Position numbers and translations under genes: made by a program
Shown here: piece after piece, positions 42,239 through 51,558 of the stretch
Numbering within the stretch: the first letter of the stretch is position 1
Layout: every line of letters starts with the position of its first letter
Assembly (NCBI RefSeq): GCF_041075285.1
Contig: NZ_CP163512.1
Coordinates: forward strand, 434,001-498,000
Source of the DNA: Providencia rettgeri
Lineage (GTDB): Bacteria > Pseudomonadota > Gammaproteobacteria > Enterobacterales > Enterobacteriaceae
Length of the DNA stretch: 64,000 bases
Reading direction: 5' to 3'
The notes under the pieces: model-generated
Told to the model about the DNA's origin: nothing
Database searches by the model: none
The model's input: the letters and a program-made list of their open reading frames with translations, nothing else

Positions 42239-42353
42239 AGTAACAATGTGAGTAGTTTTTGGGTTGTTGTTGTACTTAGTGTTGTTTTAGTTGTTGTGAT
42301 TGTGGGAATTATGTGGTTTTATGTGTGCAAGTTTTAAGTAAAGGATCTCAGCC

Positions 42354-43754
42354 ATGGATATTAATAATAAAAAAATTTGGGATGTCATTGTCATAGGCGG
42401 TGGTGTCATTGGCTGTGCAGTGACACGTAAATTCACATTGATGGGGGCGAAAACATTGCTACTTGAGCGAGGTGGTGACATCTTGTCAGGTGCAAGTAAA
42501 GCCAACAGTGCACTATTACATACGGGTTTTGACGCCACACCAGGGAGTCTTGAGCTGGAATGTATGCAAGATGGTTATCGCGAATTCCTTGAAATAAGAG
42601 AAAAGATGAATTTGCCGATCCTCGAAACGGGGGCACTGGTTGTTGCGTGGAATGACGAGCAACTGAGTAAACTACCGGGTATTGTTGAACAGGCACATAC
42701 TAACAATGTATTAGATGTCGTACTGATCGATAAAGACGAACTCTACCGCCGTGAACCCCATTTAGCAGACGGTGCGCTGGCTGCGGTTTCTGTTCCCGGT
42801 GAAGCCGTGATTGACCCGTGGAGCACACCGTTATCTTACTTAACACAAGCAGTAAAACATGGTGCACAATACCATTTTCACTGTGAAGTGAAAGGGGGGG
42901 AGCTCAATGAGAGAGTGTGGCATTTAACCACAACTAAAGGTGAGTTTTCTGCTCGATTAGTGATTAATTGTGCGGGAATTAATGGTGATATTGTTGAATC
43001 AATTTGCCATCCATCCCCCTTTCAAATAAAACCGCGCAAAGGGCAGTTTTTGGTGTATGACAAAGCCGCTGCCGCAGATATTAATGCGATTATTTTACCT
43101 GTGCCGACAGCCATCACAAAAGGGGTTTTGTTATCAAAAACGATTTTCGGTAATTTATTATTGGGGCCTACTGCCGAAGAACAAGATGACCGCTGGAAAG
43201 CAGAGGTCAAACAAGAGGTTATGGAGGATTTAATCGCTCAAGGTTCACGCATGTTACCTTCTTTGCACAATTACAGTGTGACTGCCACCTACGCGGGCTT
43301 ACGCCCTGCAACAGAAGAAAAATATTACCGCATTAATGATTACCCTGAAAAACAATGGATTTGCGCAGGGGGGATCCGTTCCACCGGCTTAACATCAGCG
43401 CTAGGTGTCGCCAATTATTTGGGGAAACTGTATCAACAAAATTTCACACCGCTATTTGAATTATCGCCACCAGAAGAACTTATTTGGCCAAGTATGCCTG
43501 TGATTTCAGAATACCATCAGCGTGATTACCAATGTAAAAGTAATGGCGGCATTGTGTGCCATTGCGAGTTAGTGACGCAACGCGAAATTGAAGCCACATT
43601 TGATTCAGATATTCCTCCCGAATGTTTAGGGGCTTTGCGCCGTAGAACGCGAGTTATGATGGGGCGCTGCAATGGGTTTTATTGCAGTAGTCAGGTGGCG
43701 GAAATTATTAATGGCCGTTTTGACCATACACTGGCAGTGGAGGCTGTGAAATGA
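42354..43754 (+). CDS. FAD-dependent oxidoreductase, GlpA/LhgO-like with BFD-type [2Fe-2S] tail
   Basis: A 466 aa flavoprotein. The N-terminal FAD-binding GxGxxG is in VIVIGGGVIGCAV, followed by a DAO fold and YAGLRPATEEKYY near residue 315. The last 80 residues form a BFD-like domain with cysteines in VCHCELVT and in GRCNGFYC. Such proteins oxidise glycerol-3-phosphate, 2-hydroxyacids or related substrates and pass electrons to a partner. AAAGGA lies before the ATG. It overlaps the next gene by ATGA. The true substrate is unknown; the kinase across the control region suggests a phosphorylated polyol. Confidence 0.82.
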   Translation: MDINNKKIWDVIVIGGGVIGCAVTRKFTLMGAKTLLLERGGDILSGASKANSALLHTGFDATPGSLELECMQDGYREFLEIREKMNLPILETGALVVAWNDEQLSKLPGIVEQAHTNNVLDVVLIDKDELYRREPHLADGALAAVSVPGEAVIDPWSTPLSYLTQAVKHGAQYHFHCEVKGGELNERVWHLTTTKGEFSARLVINCAGINGDIVESICHPSPFQIKPRKGQFLVYDKAAAADINAIILPVPTAITKGVLLSKTIFGNLLLGPTAEEQDDRWKAEVKQEVMEDLIAQGSRMLPSLHNYSVTATYAGLRPATEEKYYRINDYPEKQWICAGGIRSTGLTSALGVANYLGKLYQQNFTPLFELSPPEELIWPSMPVISEYHQRDYQCKSNGGIVCHCELVTQREIEATFDSDIPPECLGALRRRTRVMMGRCNGFYCSSQVAEIINGRFDHTLAVEAVK

Positions 43755-44980
43755 GTTTACATTATGATGTGATTATCATTGGTTCAGGGCCAACTGGCGT
43801 TGCTGCGGCTCACACTCTACGCCGTCGCGGAATTAAAAATATTGCTATCCTTGAGCGTGAAGCTCACGCTGGGGGCGTTCCTCGCCATTGCCAGCATCCA
43901 ACATTTGGTTTGTTGGTATTTAAAAGGCCGATGAAGGGAAATCAATTTGCGGCGAAAATCGTTGAAGATCTCGGTGATACGCCAATTTTTACTCGTAGCA
44001 CCGTCACGCAGCTTCATCCTAACGGAAAACTGACAGTGTCTACTGCGGATGGTTTAGTTGAAATGCAGGCTAAGCGCATTTTGATTGCAACGGGTGTTCG
44101 TGAGACACCTCGTCATCCGCGTTTGGTTTCAGGGCTTCGTCCACAAGGTGTTTTAACCGCTGGGGCATTACAGCAGTTTGTTTACCTCAATGGTAAAAAG
44201 CCATGCCGTAACCCAGTCATTGTGGGGAGTGAATTAGTCAGTTTTTCTGCGCTGTGGACATTGAAAAATGCTGGTGTGAAAGCCCAAGCAATGGTCGAAA
44301 GTGGGGAACGTATTCTGGCATTTAAGCCTGCCACCTTATTTGCCAAAACAATGGGTACTCCCGTGTATTTAAACAGCAAAATTACCGAAATTGGTGGTCT
44401 TGACCGTGTAGAATATGTGATGGTGGAAACCAAAGGTAAAAGCCACAAAATTGTGTGTGATGCGGTTATTTTTACCGGGCAATTTGTGGGGGAGAATACA
44501 CTTATCCGCAAAAGCCACCTTGACTTTGAGGCGAGCACAGGTAAGCCAGTGACCGATCAATTTAGTCGTTGCTCAGATGGGATCTATTATGCTGCGGGCA
44601 ATATGTTGCATCCTGCGGATATGGGAGACCAGTGCTACCAAGAAGGTTTATTAACAGGTGAGTATATTGCGAATGATTTACTCGCCAATCATCACCAGTC
44701 GCAAATTAAATCTGTACAGCGCATTCCTGTTAATAGCGACCGGAATATCATTTTTAGCGTACCTGCTTGTATCGATGTGGATGCACTTTCTAAAGAAAGT
44801 ATCGATTTCAATATAAAGGTCGAACAAGCCGTGCAAGGGACAATTAAAGTCATGGCGGGGAATACGGTTCTGTATGAGAAAAAGCACCGCTGCTTACCGA
44901 CAAGGCGCATTTTATTGAAAAATATCGATTTAACAAAAATACAACCGGATGCTACTGAAATTCGTATCACTGTTGTATAG
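43751..44980 (+). CDS. FAD/NAD(P)-dependent oxidoreductase, partner flavoprotein
   Basis: A 409 aa two-dinucleotide-binding flavoprotein. FAD motif IIIGSGPTGVAAAHTL is at the N-terminus, ATGVRETPRHPRLVSG marks the flavin-site loop, and YYAAGNMLHPADMGDQC is the C-terminal FAD-binding aspartate motif. Residues after about 310 form an extra C-terminal domain without CxxC motifs. Pairs of this type with a DAO/BFD flavoprotein occur in clostridial glycerol-3-phosphate dehydrogenase clusters and resemble opine or hydrogen cyanide synthase dehydrogenases. It is translationally coupled to the preceding gene, so the two likely form one enzyme. Confidence 0.82.
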   Translation: MSLHYDVIIIGSGPTGVAAAHTLRRRGIKNIAILEREAHAGGVPRHCQHPTFGLLVFKRPMKGNQFAAKIVEDLGDTPIFTRSTVTQLHPNGKLTVSTADGLVEMQAKRILIATGVRETPRHPRLVSGLRPQGVLTAGALQQFVYLNGKKPCRNPVIVGSELVSFSALWTLKNAGVKAQAMVESGERILAFKPATLFAKTMGTPVYLNSKITEIGGLDRVEYVMVETKGKSHKIVCDAVIFTGQFVGENTLIRKSHLDFEASTGKPVTDQFSRCSDGIYYAAGNMLHPADMGDQCYQEGLLTGEYIANDLLANHHQSQIKSVQRIPVNSDRNIIFSVPACIDVDALSKESIDFNIKVEQAVQGTIKVMAGNTVLYEKKHRCLPTRRILLKNIDLTKIQPDATEIRITVV

Positions 44981-45016
44981 TGCAGGAAACGTTAAATGGT
45001 CAAGAAGGATTAAACT

Positions 45017-45793
45017 ATGTGTGAAGGGCGCTCTTCAAAAGTACGGCATCAAACCATTATTGAGTTATTGTCGACTCAAGGCCAGGTGTACGTGCAGGAG
45101 CTCGCAAAGCATTTTAATGTCGCGCAGGAGACTATCCGTCGAGATCTCAGTAAGCTGGAATCACAAAAGTTACTCAAGAAAGTTCACGGTGGGGCGGTGA
45201 ATATTCAGTCAAAATTTGAGCGAAATTTTACTGAACGTGCCCAAGCTGCCGTGGATGAAAAAAAAGCCATTGCCATTAAAGCGGCGGAATATATCAAATC
45301 AGGGGATACCTTATTTATTGATTTTGGTACGACCACATTTGAATTTAGCCAACGTGTTAAATTGATAGATAATTTAACGGTGATCACCAATTCCCCGTTA
45401 TTAGCCACGACGCTGCAAGAAAATCCGTCTATTGAAACGATTTTAATTGGTGGGCAGTTTAATGCCGCGCAAAATGCATGTTTAGGTGCTATCGCACTGA
45501 AAAATATTGCCGAGTTTTTTGCTGATTATGCGGTGATTGGCGCAGGGGCTATCCATTCATTACATGGCGTGATGGATCAGCATGTGGATGAAGCAGCGAT
45601 TGCACAAAAAATGATGGAAAACAGTGACAAGTTAATGGTGTTGGCGGATGGTACTAAGGCGAATAAGCATGCCATTAATTTTGTGACCAATTGGGATAAT
45701 GTCGATTATTTAGTGACAACCAGTAAAGAATTTAAATTACCCGAAAATAAAAAGCGACCAAAAACCAAAATCATTGTCGCTGATATTGAGTAA
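45017..45793 (+). CDS. DeoR/GlpR-family transcriptional regulator
   Basis: A 258 aa regulator with an N-terminal DeoR helix-turn-helix (VQELAKHFNVAQETIRRDL, then KLLKKVHGGAV) and a C-terminal sugar-phosphate-sensing domain (LFIDFGTTTFEFSQ, ADGTKANKHAINFV). It lies 36 bases after the flavoprotein pair in the same direction and probably controls the whole divergent cluster, with a phosphorylated pathway intermediate as inducer. AAGGAT is upstream of the ATG. Confidence 0.88.
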   Translation: MCEGRSSKVRHQTIIELLSTQGQVYVQELAKHFNVAQETIRRDLSKLESQKLLKKVHGGAVNIQSKFERNFTERAQAAVDEKKAIAIKAAEYIKSGDTLFIDFGTTTFEFSQRVKLIDNLTVITNSPLLATTLQENPSIETILIGGQFNAAQNACLGAIALKNIAEFFADYAVIGAGAIHSLHGVMDQHVDEAAIAQKMMENSDKLMVLADGTKANKHAINFVTNWDNVDYLVTTSKEFKLPENKKRPKTKIIVADIE

Positions 45794-45898
45794 GTTTTAA
45801 CGTCGCATCTATTTAAACCTATCCCTTGGAAAATAATTCGTTATTTTTCACGGGATGACTATGCCTATAATTTGAATACACCAACATCAGGAATTATT

Positions 45899-46249
45899 AT
45901 GAGCCTTTATTTTATTGCCTGCCCTTATTCAGATCCAGATAGTAGTGTCGTGGAAATGCGTTTCCAAGAATGCACCAAATTTGCAGCTGAGCTTGCTCTT
46001 AAAGGAATTGCGACCTATAGCCAAATCACAATGACACACCCAATAAATCAATATCTTGCATCTCAAGGACAAAAAGTTGCTTGGTCATCGATTGATATGG
46101 AGTTCTTAAAACGTTGTGATGGTCTCATTGTATTGACATTACCCGGATGGGAAAAAAGTGGCGGCGTGGCGGCAGAAATTCAATTTTTTAAAGATAAAGG
46201 GCTGCCAGTTTGGACCGGTGATGAGTTTATTCTTCATCATTCACAGTAA
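45899..46249 (+). CDS. DUF1937 family protein
   Basis: A 116 aa protein beginning MSLYFIACPYSDPDSSVVEM, with DMEFLKRCDGLIVLTLPGWE and SGGVAAEIQFF. This pattern resembles the nucleoside 2-deoxyribosyltransferase-like fold of DUF1937 proteins, often found in phages and accessory regions. The function is not known. AGGA sits before the ATG at 45899, so the nine codons open upstream are not used. It stands alone after the DeoR gene and a spacer of about 100 bases. Confidence 0.7.
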   Translation: MSLYFIACPYSDPDSSVVEMRFQECTKFAAELALKGIATYSQITMTHPINQYLASQGQKVAWSSIDMEFLKRCDGLIVLTLPGWEKSGGVAAEIQFFKDKGLPVWTGDEFILHHSQ

Positions 46250-46264
46250 TGCGTTGTAGTAAAA

Positions 46265-46290
46265 AAGGAAGCCGTTGGCTTCCTTAAAGT
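46265..46290. terminator. Bidirectional terminator between the DUF1937 gene and ybaL
   Basis: AAGGAAGCC (46265-46273) and GGCTTCCTT (46277-46285) form a 9-bp stem. The minus strand has a good T run, and the plus strand continues AAAGTTTTT. Confidence 0.85.
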
Positions 46291-46308
46291 TTTTACTTGG
46301 TGAAAGAA

Positions 46309-48060
46309 TTAATGGATTGGCTTTAGATATTCCTCTAAATTTTTGCCTTCACCATTTGTGTCGTTGTGACCATCAAGCATATCATCGATAGTACAACCGA
46401 ACTCTTCCACATCATTACACATCAATGTGGCCATGGATTTGGCAATTTCATGTTCACCAATAATGATATGATCGGCACCGCGCTCTTTAATAAAGCTGAC
46501 TTCATCATCGTAGTGAGCACGGACAATTACCGTCACGTCAGGATTCATCTCTTTCGCAGTGGCGACGATTTCACCTGCTTCATAACCATTCGGGATAGTT
46601 AATAATAAGGTTTTAGCACACTCAATACGGGCAAGGCTGATGATCTCTTTATTCGCACCATTACCGAGGATTGCACTAAAACCATTTTCAGCCAGTTCTT
46701 CAAAGCGAGCACGGGTGTCTTCCACTACCACAACGGGGATTTCACGTCTACGCAGTTTGTCCGCTAACATGCCACCCACACGCCCATAACCGACGATGAT
46801 TGCGTGACCACAAATATCGACAGGCACTTGGGTTTCTTCTTCCAGAGTTTCCTCCAGAAGTTGCTCTTCGATCGTTTCTGTTTTTTCGAGGTATTTATCT
46901 AATAAAGTAAATAATACCGGGTTAAGCATAATAGAAACGATAGCCCCTGCTAATACTAAGTTTTGTGCGTCTTTATCCATCACGCCGAGGCTTAGCCCCA
47001 TTCCCGCTAAGATAAACGCAAACTCACCAATTTGCGCAAGGCTGACGGAAATAGTCAATGCGGTTCGACGTGAGTGCCCAAACATCCTTACAAGCACTAA
47101 TGCTGCCGCCGACTTACCAATGATAATAATAGCCAGAACCGCTAAGATCCCCAGTGGTTGTTGGATAAGCACCATTGGGTCGAAAAGCATCCCGACGGAA
47201 ACGAAGAACAGAACTGCGAAGGCATCACGCAGTGGTAAGGTATCTTGTGCTGCACGGTGGCTGAGCTCAGACTCATTTAACACCATACCTGCGAAGAACG
47301 CACCTAATGCAAATGAAGCATCAAAGATAGCAACTGCGGCATAGGCGATCCCTAACGCAAGAGCAAGAACGGCTAAGGTGAATAGCTCACGAGAACCTGT
47401 TGATGCAGTGCGTGATAAAATCCATGGGATGACCTTACGACCTACGACAATCATAATAAATATGAATAGAACAACCTTACCAATTGTCCACGCAAGGCTT
47501 AGTGCAAGTTCGCTAAAGCTTGCATCATCGGTATTCATAATAGCGGCAGCGGCAGGTAGCAGTACCAAGGTGAGAACCATGGCTAAGTCTTCTACAATTA
47601 GCCAGCCGATAGCAATCTGCCCACGTTGGCTTTCAATAAGTTGCCGTTCTTCTAATGCACGTAATAACACAACGGTACTGGCGGTTGAAAGACACAAACC
47701 AAAAACAATACCAGTGAAAATGCCCCAGCCAAATAACATGGATAGGCCAAGACCTAAAAGGGTAGCTACCGCAATTTGTGCAATCGCACCTGGAATAGCA
47801 ATGGCTTTAACGGCCAATAAATCTTTCAGTGAAAAGTGTAAACCCACACCAAACATCAGCAAGATAACGCCGATTTCAGCGAGTTCAGGTGCAAGGGCTT
47901 CATCTGCCACAAACCCTGGGGTAAATGGACCAGCAAGGACACCTGCAGCGAGGTAGCCCACTAGAGGGGAGATTTTTAATCGCTGTGCGATCATACCTAA
48001 CAAATATGCAAGGGCGAGACCACCAACAATGGTTGTGATTAAGGGCGTTGAATGCTCCAT
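46309..48060 (-). CDS. ybaL: Kef-type cation:proton antiporter YbaL
   Basis: CPA2-family inner-membrane protein of 583 aa. The first 390 residues hold about twelve membrane segments (LVGYLAAGVLAGPFTPG, CLSTASTVVLLRALEE), and the C-terminal part is an RCK/TrkA-N nucleotide-binding domain (HAIIVGYGRVGGMLADKLR). The E. coli homologue is 558 aa. The transported ion is likely K+ or Na+ in exchange for H+, but this is not established. AGAGGAG precedes the ATG. It precedes fsr as in E. coli, on the opposite strand relative to ushA. Confidence 0.93.
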   Translation of the reverse strand: MEHSTPLITTIVGGLALAYLLGMIAQRLKISPLVGYLAAGVLAGPFTPGFVADEALAPELAEIGVILLMFGVGLHFSLKDLLAVKAIAIPGAIAQIAVATLLGLGLSMLFGWGIFTGIVFGLCLSTASTVVLLRALEERQLIESQRGQIAIGWLIVEDLAMVLTLVLLPAAAAIMNTDDASFSELALSLAWTIGKVVLFIFIMIVVGRKVIPWILSRTASTGSRELFTLAVLALALGIAYAAVAIFDASFALGAFFAGMVLNESELSHRAAQDTLPLRDAFAVLFFVSVGMLFDPMVLIQQPLGILAVLAIIIIGKSAAALVLVRMFGHSRRTALTISVSLAQIGEFAFILAGMGLSLGVMDKDAQNLVLAGAIVSIMLNPVLFTLLDKYLEKTETIEEQLLEETLEEETQVPVDICGHAIIVGYGRVGGMLADKLRRREIPVVVVEDTRARFEELAENGFSAILGNGANKEIISLARIECAKTLLLTIPNGYEAGEIVATAKEMNPDVTVIVRAHYDDEVSFIKERGADHIIIGEHEIAKSMATLMCNDVEEFGCTIDDMLDGHNDTNGEGKNLEEYLKPIH

Positions 48061-48300
48061 TTAGTCTCCTCTGGTTAGTATGAAAAATATAAGGTGGGTA
48101 CATGCCGTTGACTTTTAAAATGAGGCCTTCATTTTAAAATGCCAATTTGCATGTTTTTTTATATTAACTTTTTTTGAGAAATATTTCCTTAAAAAAATGA
48201 AATGTTTTTAAAAAAAATGCAGATTAAAGGCGCTAAATCGTTACAAACTTTAGGATTAGGGGATTTTTAGCTGAAATTTTTATGAAATATGGTAGGAAAG

Positions 48301-48330
48301 ACCCACACTTATTTTTAAGTAAGTGTGGGT
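48301..48330. terminator. Hairpin downstream of fsr
   Basis: ACCCACACTTA and TAAGTGTGGGT form an 11-bp stem with an eight-base loop, 18 bases beyond the fsr stop. The T tract is weak on the minus strand, so termination is probable, not certain. Confidence 0.6.
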
Positions 48331-48347
48331 AAAATAAGAAAATAAAC

Positions 48348-49571
48348 CTATTTATGACCGATATTTGGTAACAATACTGTAAAAATCCCAAGTAATGGCA
48401 AGAAAGCACAATAATGATAAACTTGCTCAATACTGGTTTGGTCAGCAATATGGCCTAAAACGGCTGCGCCCACACCGCCCATTCCGAATGCAAGACCAAA
48501 GAACAACCCTGATACCATGCCGGTTTTACCGGGGATTAGCTCTTGCGCATACACCAAAATAGCAGAGAAAGCAGAGGCTAAAATCATTCCAATGATAACG
48601 GTCAACACCCCCGTCCAATACAACGAGGCATACGGTAAAATGAGGGTAAAGGGGGCAACCCCGAGGATTGAGAACCAAATAACGTATTTACGGCCTATTT
48701 TGTCGCCAATTGGACCGCCAATCATTGTGCCGGCGGCAACGGCGAATAAGAAAACAAAGAGGTGGACCTGAGCATTTTGCACGGAAACACCAAACTTTTC
48801 TATCAGATAAAAGGTGTAATAGCTACTAATGCTGGCCAAGTAGAAGTATTTGGAAAAAATCAGTACCAGCAACACGGCTAACGAGCCAATAACTGCCTTG
48901 CGAGGAAGAACTTTAATATTTGCAGTATTAACGGGTTTTTTACTCGCAGCACGGTGTTGTTGCTTATACCAATTGCTCACTTGCAGTAAAATCACAATGG
49001 CTAATAGCGCCGCGAGGGAGAACCAACCCAAGTTGCCTTTCCCATAAGGCTCTATAATTAATGCTGCGAGCAGTGGTCCTAATGATGCCCCTAAGTTACC
49101 GCCCACTTGGAAAAATGATTGTGCTAAGCCGTGACGACCACCTGAGGCCATTCGTGCCACACGGGATGATTCAGGGTGGAAAACTGAAGATCCTGTCCCG
49201 ACTAAAGCTGCTGCAAGTAGGATCGTAGGGAAGGTTTCTGCCATCGCTAATAAGATTAAGCCGGTTAATGTAAAACTCATTCCAATTGGTAAGGAGTAGG
49301 GTTGTGGGTGCTTATCTGTATAGTAACCAATCACTGGTTGCAGCAAGGAGGCAGTAATCTGATAGGTCAGAGTGATCATCCCGATTTGCGCGAAGCTCAG
49401 TGAGAAATCAGATTGCAATAAAGGGTAAATCGCTAGGATTAGCGATTGGATCATATCGTTTAATAAATGGGAGACGCTGATCGCCGTCAGAATACTGAAG
49501 ACTGTTCTTCCTGTTTTATTCACCGTCTTAGATGGATTTGTGTTATTTGGGGTTGTGGTTTGCTCACTCAT
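48348..49571 (-). CDS. fsr: Fosmidomycin resistance protein (MFS efflux)
   Basis: A 407 aa major facilitator with twelve predicted membrane segments, nearly equal in length to E. coli Fsr (406). Family features are SHLLNDMIQSLILAIYPLL, GYYTDKHPQPYSLPIGM and GSSVFHPESSRVARMASGG. It exports fosmidomycin-type compounds; the natural substrate is unknown. It is divergent from ushA, as in E. coli. Confidence 0.94.
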   Translation of the reverse strand: MSEQTTTPNNTNPSKTVNKTGRTVFSILTAISVSHLLNDMIQSLILAIYPLLQSDFSLSFAQIGMITLTYQITASLLQPVIGYYTDKHPQPYSLPIGMSFTLTGLILLAMAETFPTILLAAALVGTGSSVFHPESSRVARMASGGRHGLAQSFFQVGGNLGASLGPLLAALIIEPYGKGNLGWFSLAALLAIVILLQVSNWYKQQHRAASKKPVNTANIKVLPRKAVIGSLAVLLVLIFSKYFYLASISSYYTFYLIEKFGVSVQNAQVHLFVFLFAVAAGTMIGGPIGDKIGRKYVIWFSILGVAPFTLILPYASLYWTGVLTVIIGMILASAFSAILVYAQELIPGKTGMVSGLFFGLAFGMGGVGAAVLGHIADQTSIEQVYHYCAFLPLLGIFTVLLPNIGHK

Positions 49572-49827
49572 TGTTATCTACTTTTTGTGTTGCGTAATTG
49601 TTATCAATATAACTGAAATACAATTTATTGAAATGAATAAATGAGTCCAATGAAAAAATAACCTCAGTGAATTATTTGACGATGATCTCATTTTTATGAA
49701 ACGAATTTCTTATTCTGCAAGAGGTATCAAATCTTGCTCATATTTTTATGCTATAAATCTGCGGGTGGTGACAAACTATAATCTAATATTAACGAATAAA
49801 AATTCCTATACCAGCAGGGAGAAGTGT

Positions 49828-51498
49828 ATGAAGTTTGCATTTAAAGCATCCGCATGTGCATTAACCGTAGCGTTAGCGTTAATACCCGCGACGATGGCAA
49901 ACGCGTGGGAAAAAGACAAAACCTACAATATCACTATTTTGCACACAAATGACCATCATGGTCACTTTTGGCATAACGATCACGGTGAATACGGCTTAGC
50001 TGCACAAAAAACTGTCGTTGATGACATTCGCAATGAAGTGGCGAAACAAGGTGGCAGTGTGCTGTTACTCTCTGGTGGTGATATCAATACGGGTGTGCCA
50101 GAATCGGATTTACAAGATGCTGAACCTGATTTCAAGGGGATGAATTTAGTGGGTTATGATGCCATGGCACTGGGTAATCATGAGTTCGATAATCCACTTG
50201 AAACGCTGCGTCAGCAAGAAAAATGGGCAACATTCCCATTCTTATCCGCCAATATTTATCAAACCAGCACAGGTAAACGCCTGTTTAAGCCTTATCACAT
50301 CTTTGATAAACAAGGTGTAAAAATTGCAGTAATCGGGCTAACCACGGATGATACTGTGCGTATCGGTAATCCAGCGAATTTCCCTGATGTCGAATTCCGT
50401 GTCCCCGCAGACGAAGCGAAAAAAGTAGTGGAAGAACTGCGTCAGACTGAAAAGCCTGACATTATCATCGCCGCAACCCATATGGGCCACTATGATGATG
50501 GCAAACACGGTTCAAATGCACCGGGTGATGTTGAAATGGCGCGTAGTTTGCCTGCTGGTTACTTAGATATGATAGTGGGTGGTCACTCACAAGATCCTGT
50601 TTGTATGTCCCAAGAAAATAAAGACTACAAACAAGCGGATTATGTGCCGGGCACACCTTGTGCACCAGACAATCAAAATGGTACTTGGATTGTTCAAGCC
50701 CATGAGTGGGGTAAATATGTTGGACGGGCTGATTTTGAATTTAAAAACGGCAAATTTACCTTAAAACACTATCAGTTAATCCCGATTAACTTGAAGAAAA
50801 AAGTCACTAAAGAAGATGGCAGCAGCGAGCGCGTTTATTACACGCATGAAATTGCCCATAATCCAGACATGATGAAGTTGTTGACACCATACCAAGAAAA
50901 AGGTGACAAGCAATTAAGCGTTAAAGTGGGCTCAGTTGAAGGTAAACTTGAAGGCGATCGTAGCAAAGTTCGTTTTGAGCAAACCAATATGGGGCATCTT
51001 CTGTTAGCGGCTCAAAAAGAGCGTGCAGGTGCTGATTTTGCCATTATGAGTGGTGGTGGGATCCGTGATTCTATCGAAAGCGGTGATATCACTTATAAAG
51101 ATGTGCTTAAAGTTCAGCCATTTGCTAATGAATTAGTTTACGTTGATTTTAAAGGGGATGAAGTCATTCCTTACCTGACTGCGGTAGCGAATATGAAACC
51201 GGATGCAGGGGCCTATGGTCAATTCTATAACGTAAACTTAACGTTGAACAAAGATGGCACCATTAGTGATGTGAAAATTGATGGTAAGCCTGTTGATCCG
51301 GCCAAAACGTATCGAATGGCAACGTTGAATTTCAATGGGATTGGCGGTGACGGTTATCCGAAAATTGACAACCACCCGAATTACGTCAATACCGGCTTTG
51401 TCGATGCGGAAGTACTCAAAGGATATATTGAAAAACATTCTCCGCTGAAAGCGGCAGACTATGAGCCAAAAGGTGAAATTATTTATAATAATAAATAA
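49828..51498 (+). CDS. ushA: Periplasmic UDP-sugar hydrolase / 5'-nucleotidase
   Basis: Dinuclear metallophosphatase that degrades UDP-sugars and nucleotides in the periplasm. The product is 556 aa with a signal peptide ending at ANA (residue 26). Metal ligands are in ILHTNDHHGHFW, GGDINTG and GNHEFD; the nucleotide-binding C-terminal domain has GGGIRDSIESGDI and NFNGIGGDGYP. The start at 49828 begins the signal peptide and has AGGGAG upstream; the 44 codons open before it are not used. Confidence 0.96.
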   Translation: MKFAFKASACALTVALALIPATMANAWEKDKTYNITILHTNDHHGHFWHNDHGEYGLAAQKTVVDDIRNEVAKQGGSVLLLSGGDINTGVPESDLQDAEPDFKGMNLVGYDAMALGNHEFDNPLETLRQQEKWATFPFLSANIYQTSTGKRLFKPYHIFDKQGVKIAVIGLTTDDTVRIGNPANFPDVEFRVPADEAKKVVEELRQTEKPDIIIAATHMGHYDDGKHGSNAPGDVEMARSLPAGYLDMIVGGHSQDPVCMSQENKDYKQADYVPGTPCAPDNQNGTWIVQAHEWGKYVGRADFEFKNGKFTLKHYQLIPINLKKKVTKEDGSSERVYYTHEIAHNPDMMKLLTPYQEKGDKQLSVKVGSVEGKLEGDRSKVRFEQTNMGHLLLAAQKERAGADFAIMSGGGIRDSIESGDITYKDVLKVQPFANELVYVDFKGDEVIPYLTAVANMKPDAGAYGQFYNVNLTLNKDGTISDVKIDGKPVDPAKTYRMATLNFNGIGGDGYPKIDNHPNYVNTGFVDAEVLKGYIEKHSPLKAADYEPKGEIIYNNK

Positions 51499-51517
51499 TT
51501 TAATCATGATTACCTTG

Positions 51518-51547
51518 AAAGCCTCACCGCTTGCGGTGGGGCTTTTT
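51518..51547 (+). terminator. Intrinsic terminator after ushA
   Basis: AAAGCCTCACCGC (51518-51530) pairs with GCGGTGGGGCTTT beyond a TT loop, ending in TTTTT. Confidence 0.9.
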
Positions 51548-51558
51548 GTCGTTATGAT

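Noticed and set aside
47378..47956. 192-codon open frame on the plus strand
   Set aside because: It is antisense to the well-supported ybaL gene, has Ser/Thr/Pro-rich low-complexity content and no ribosome site.
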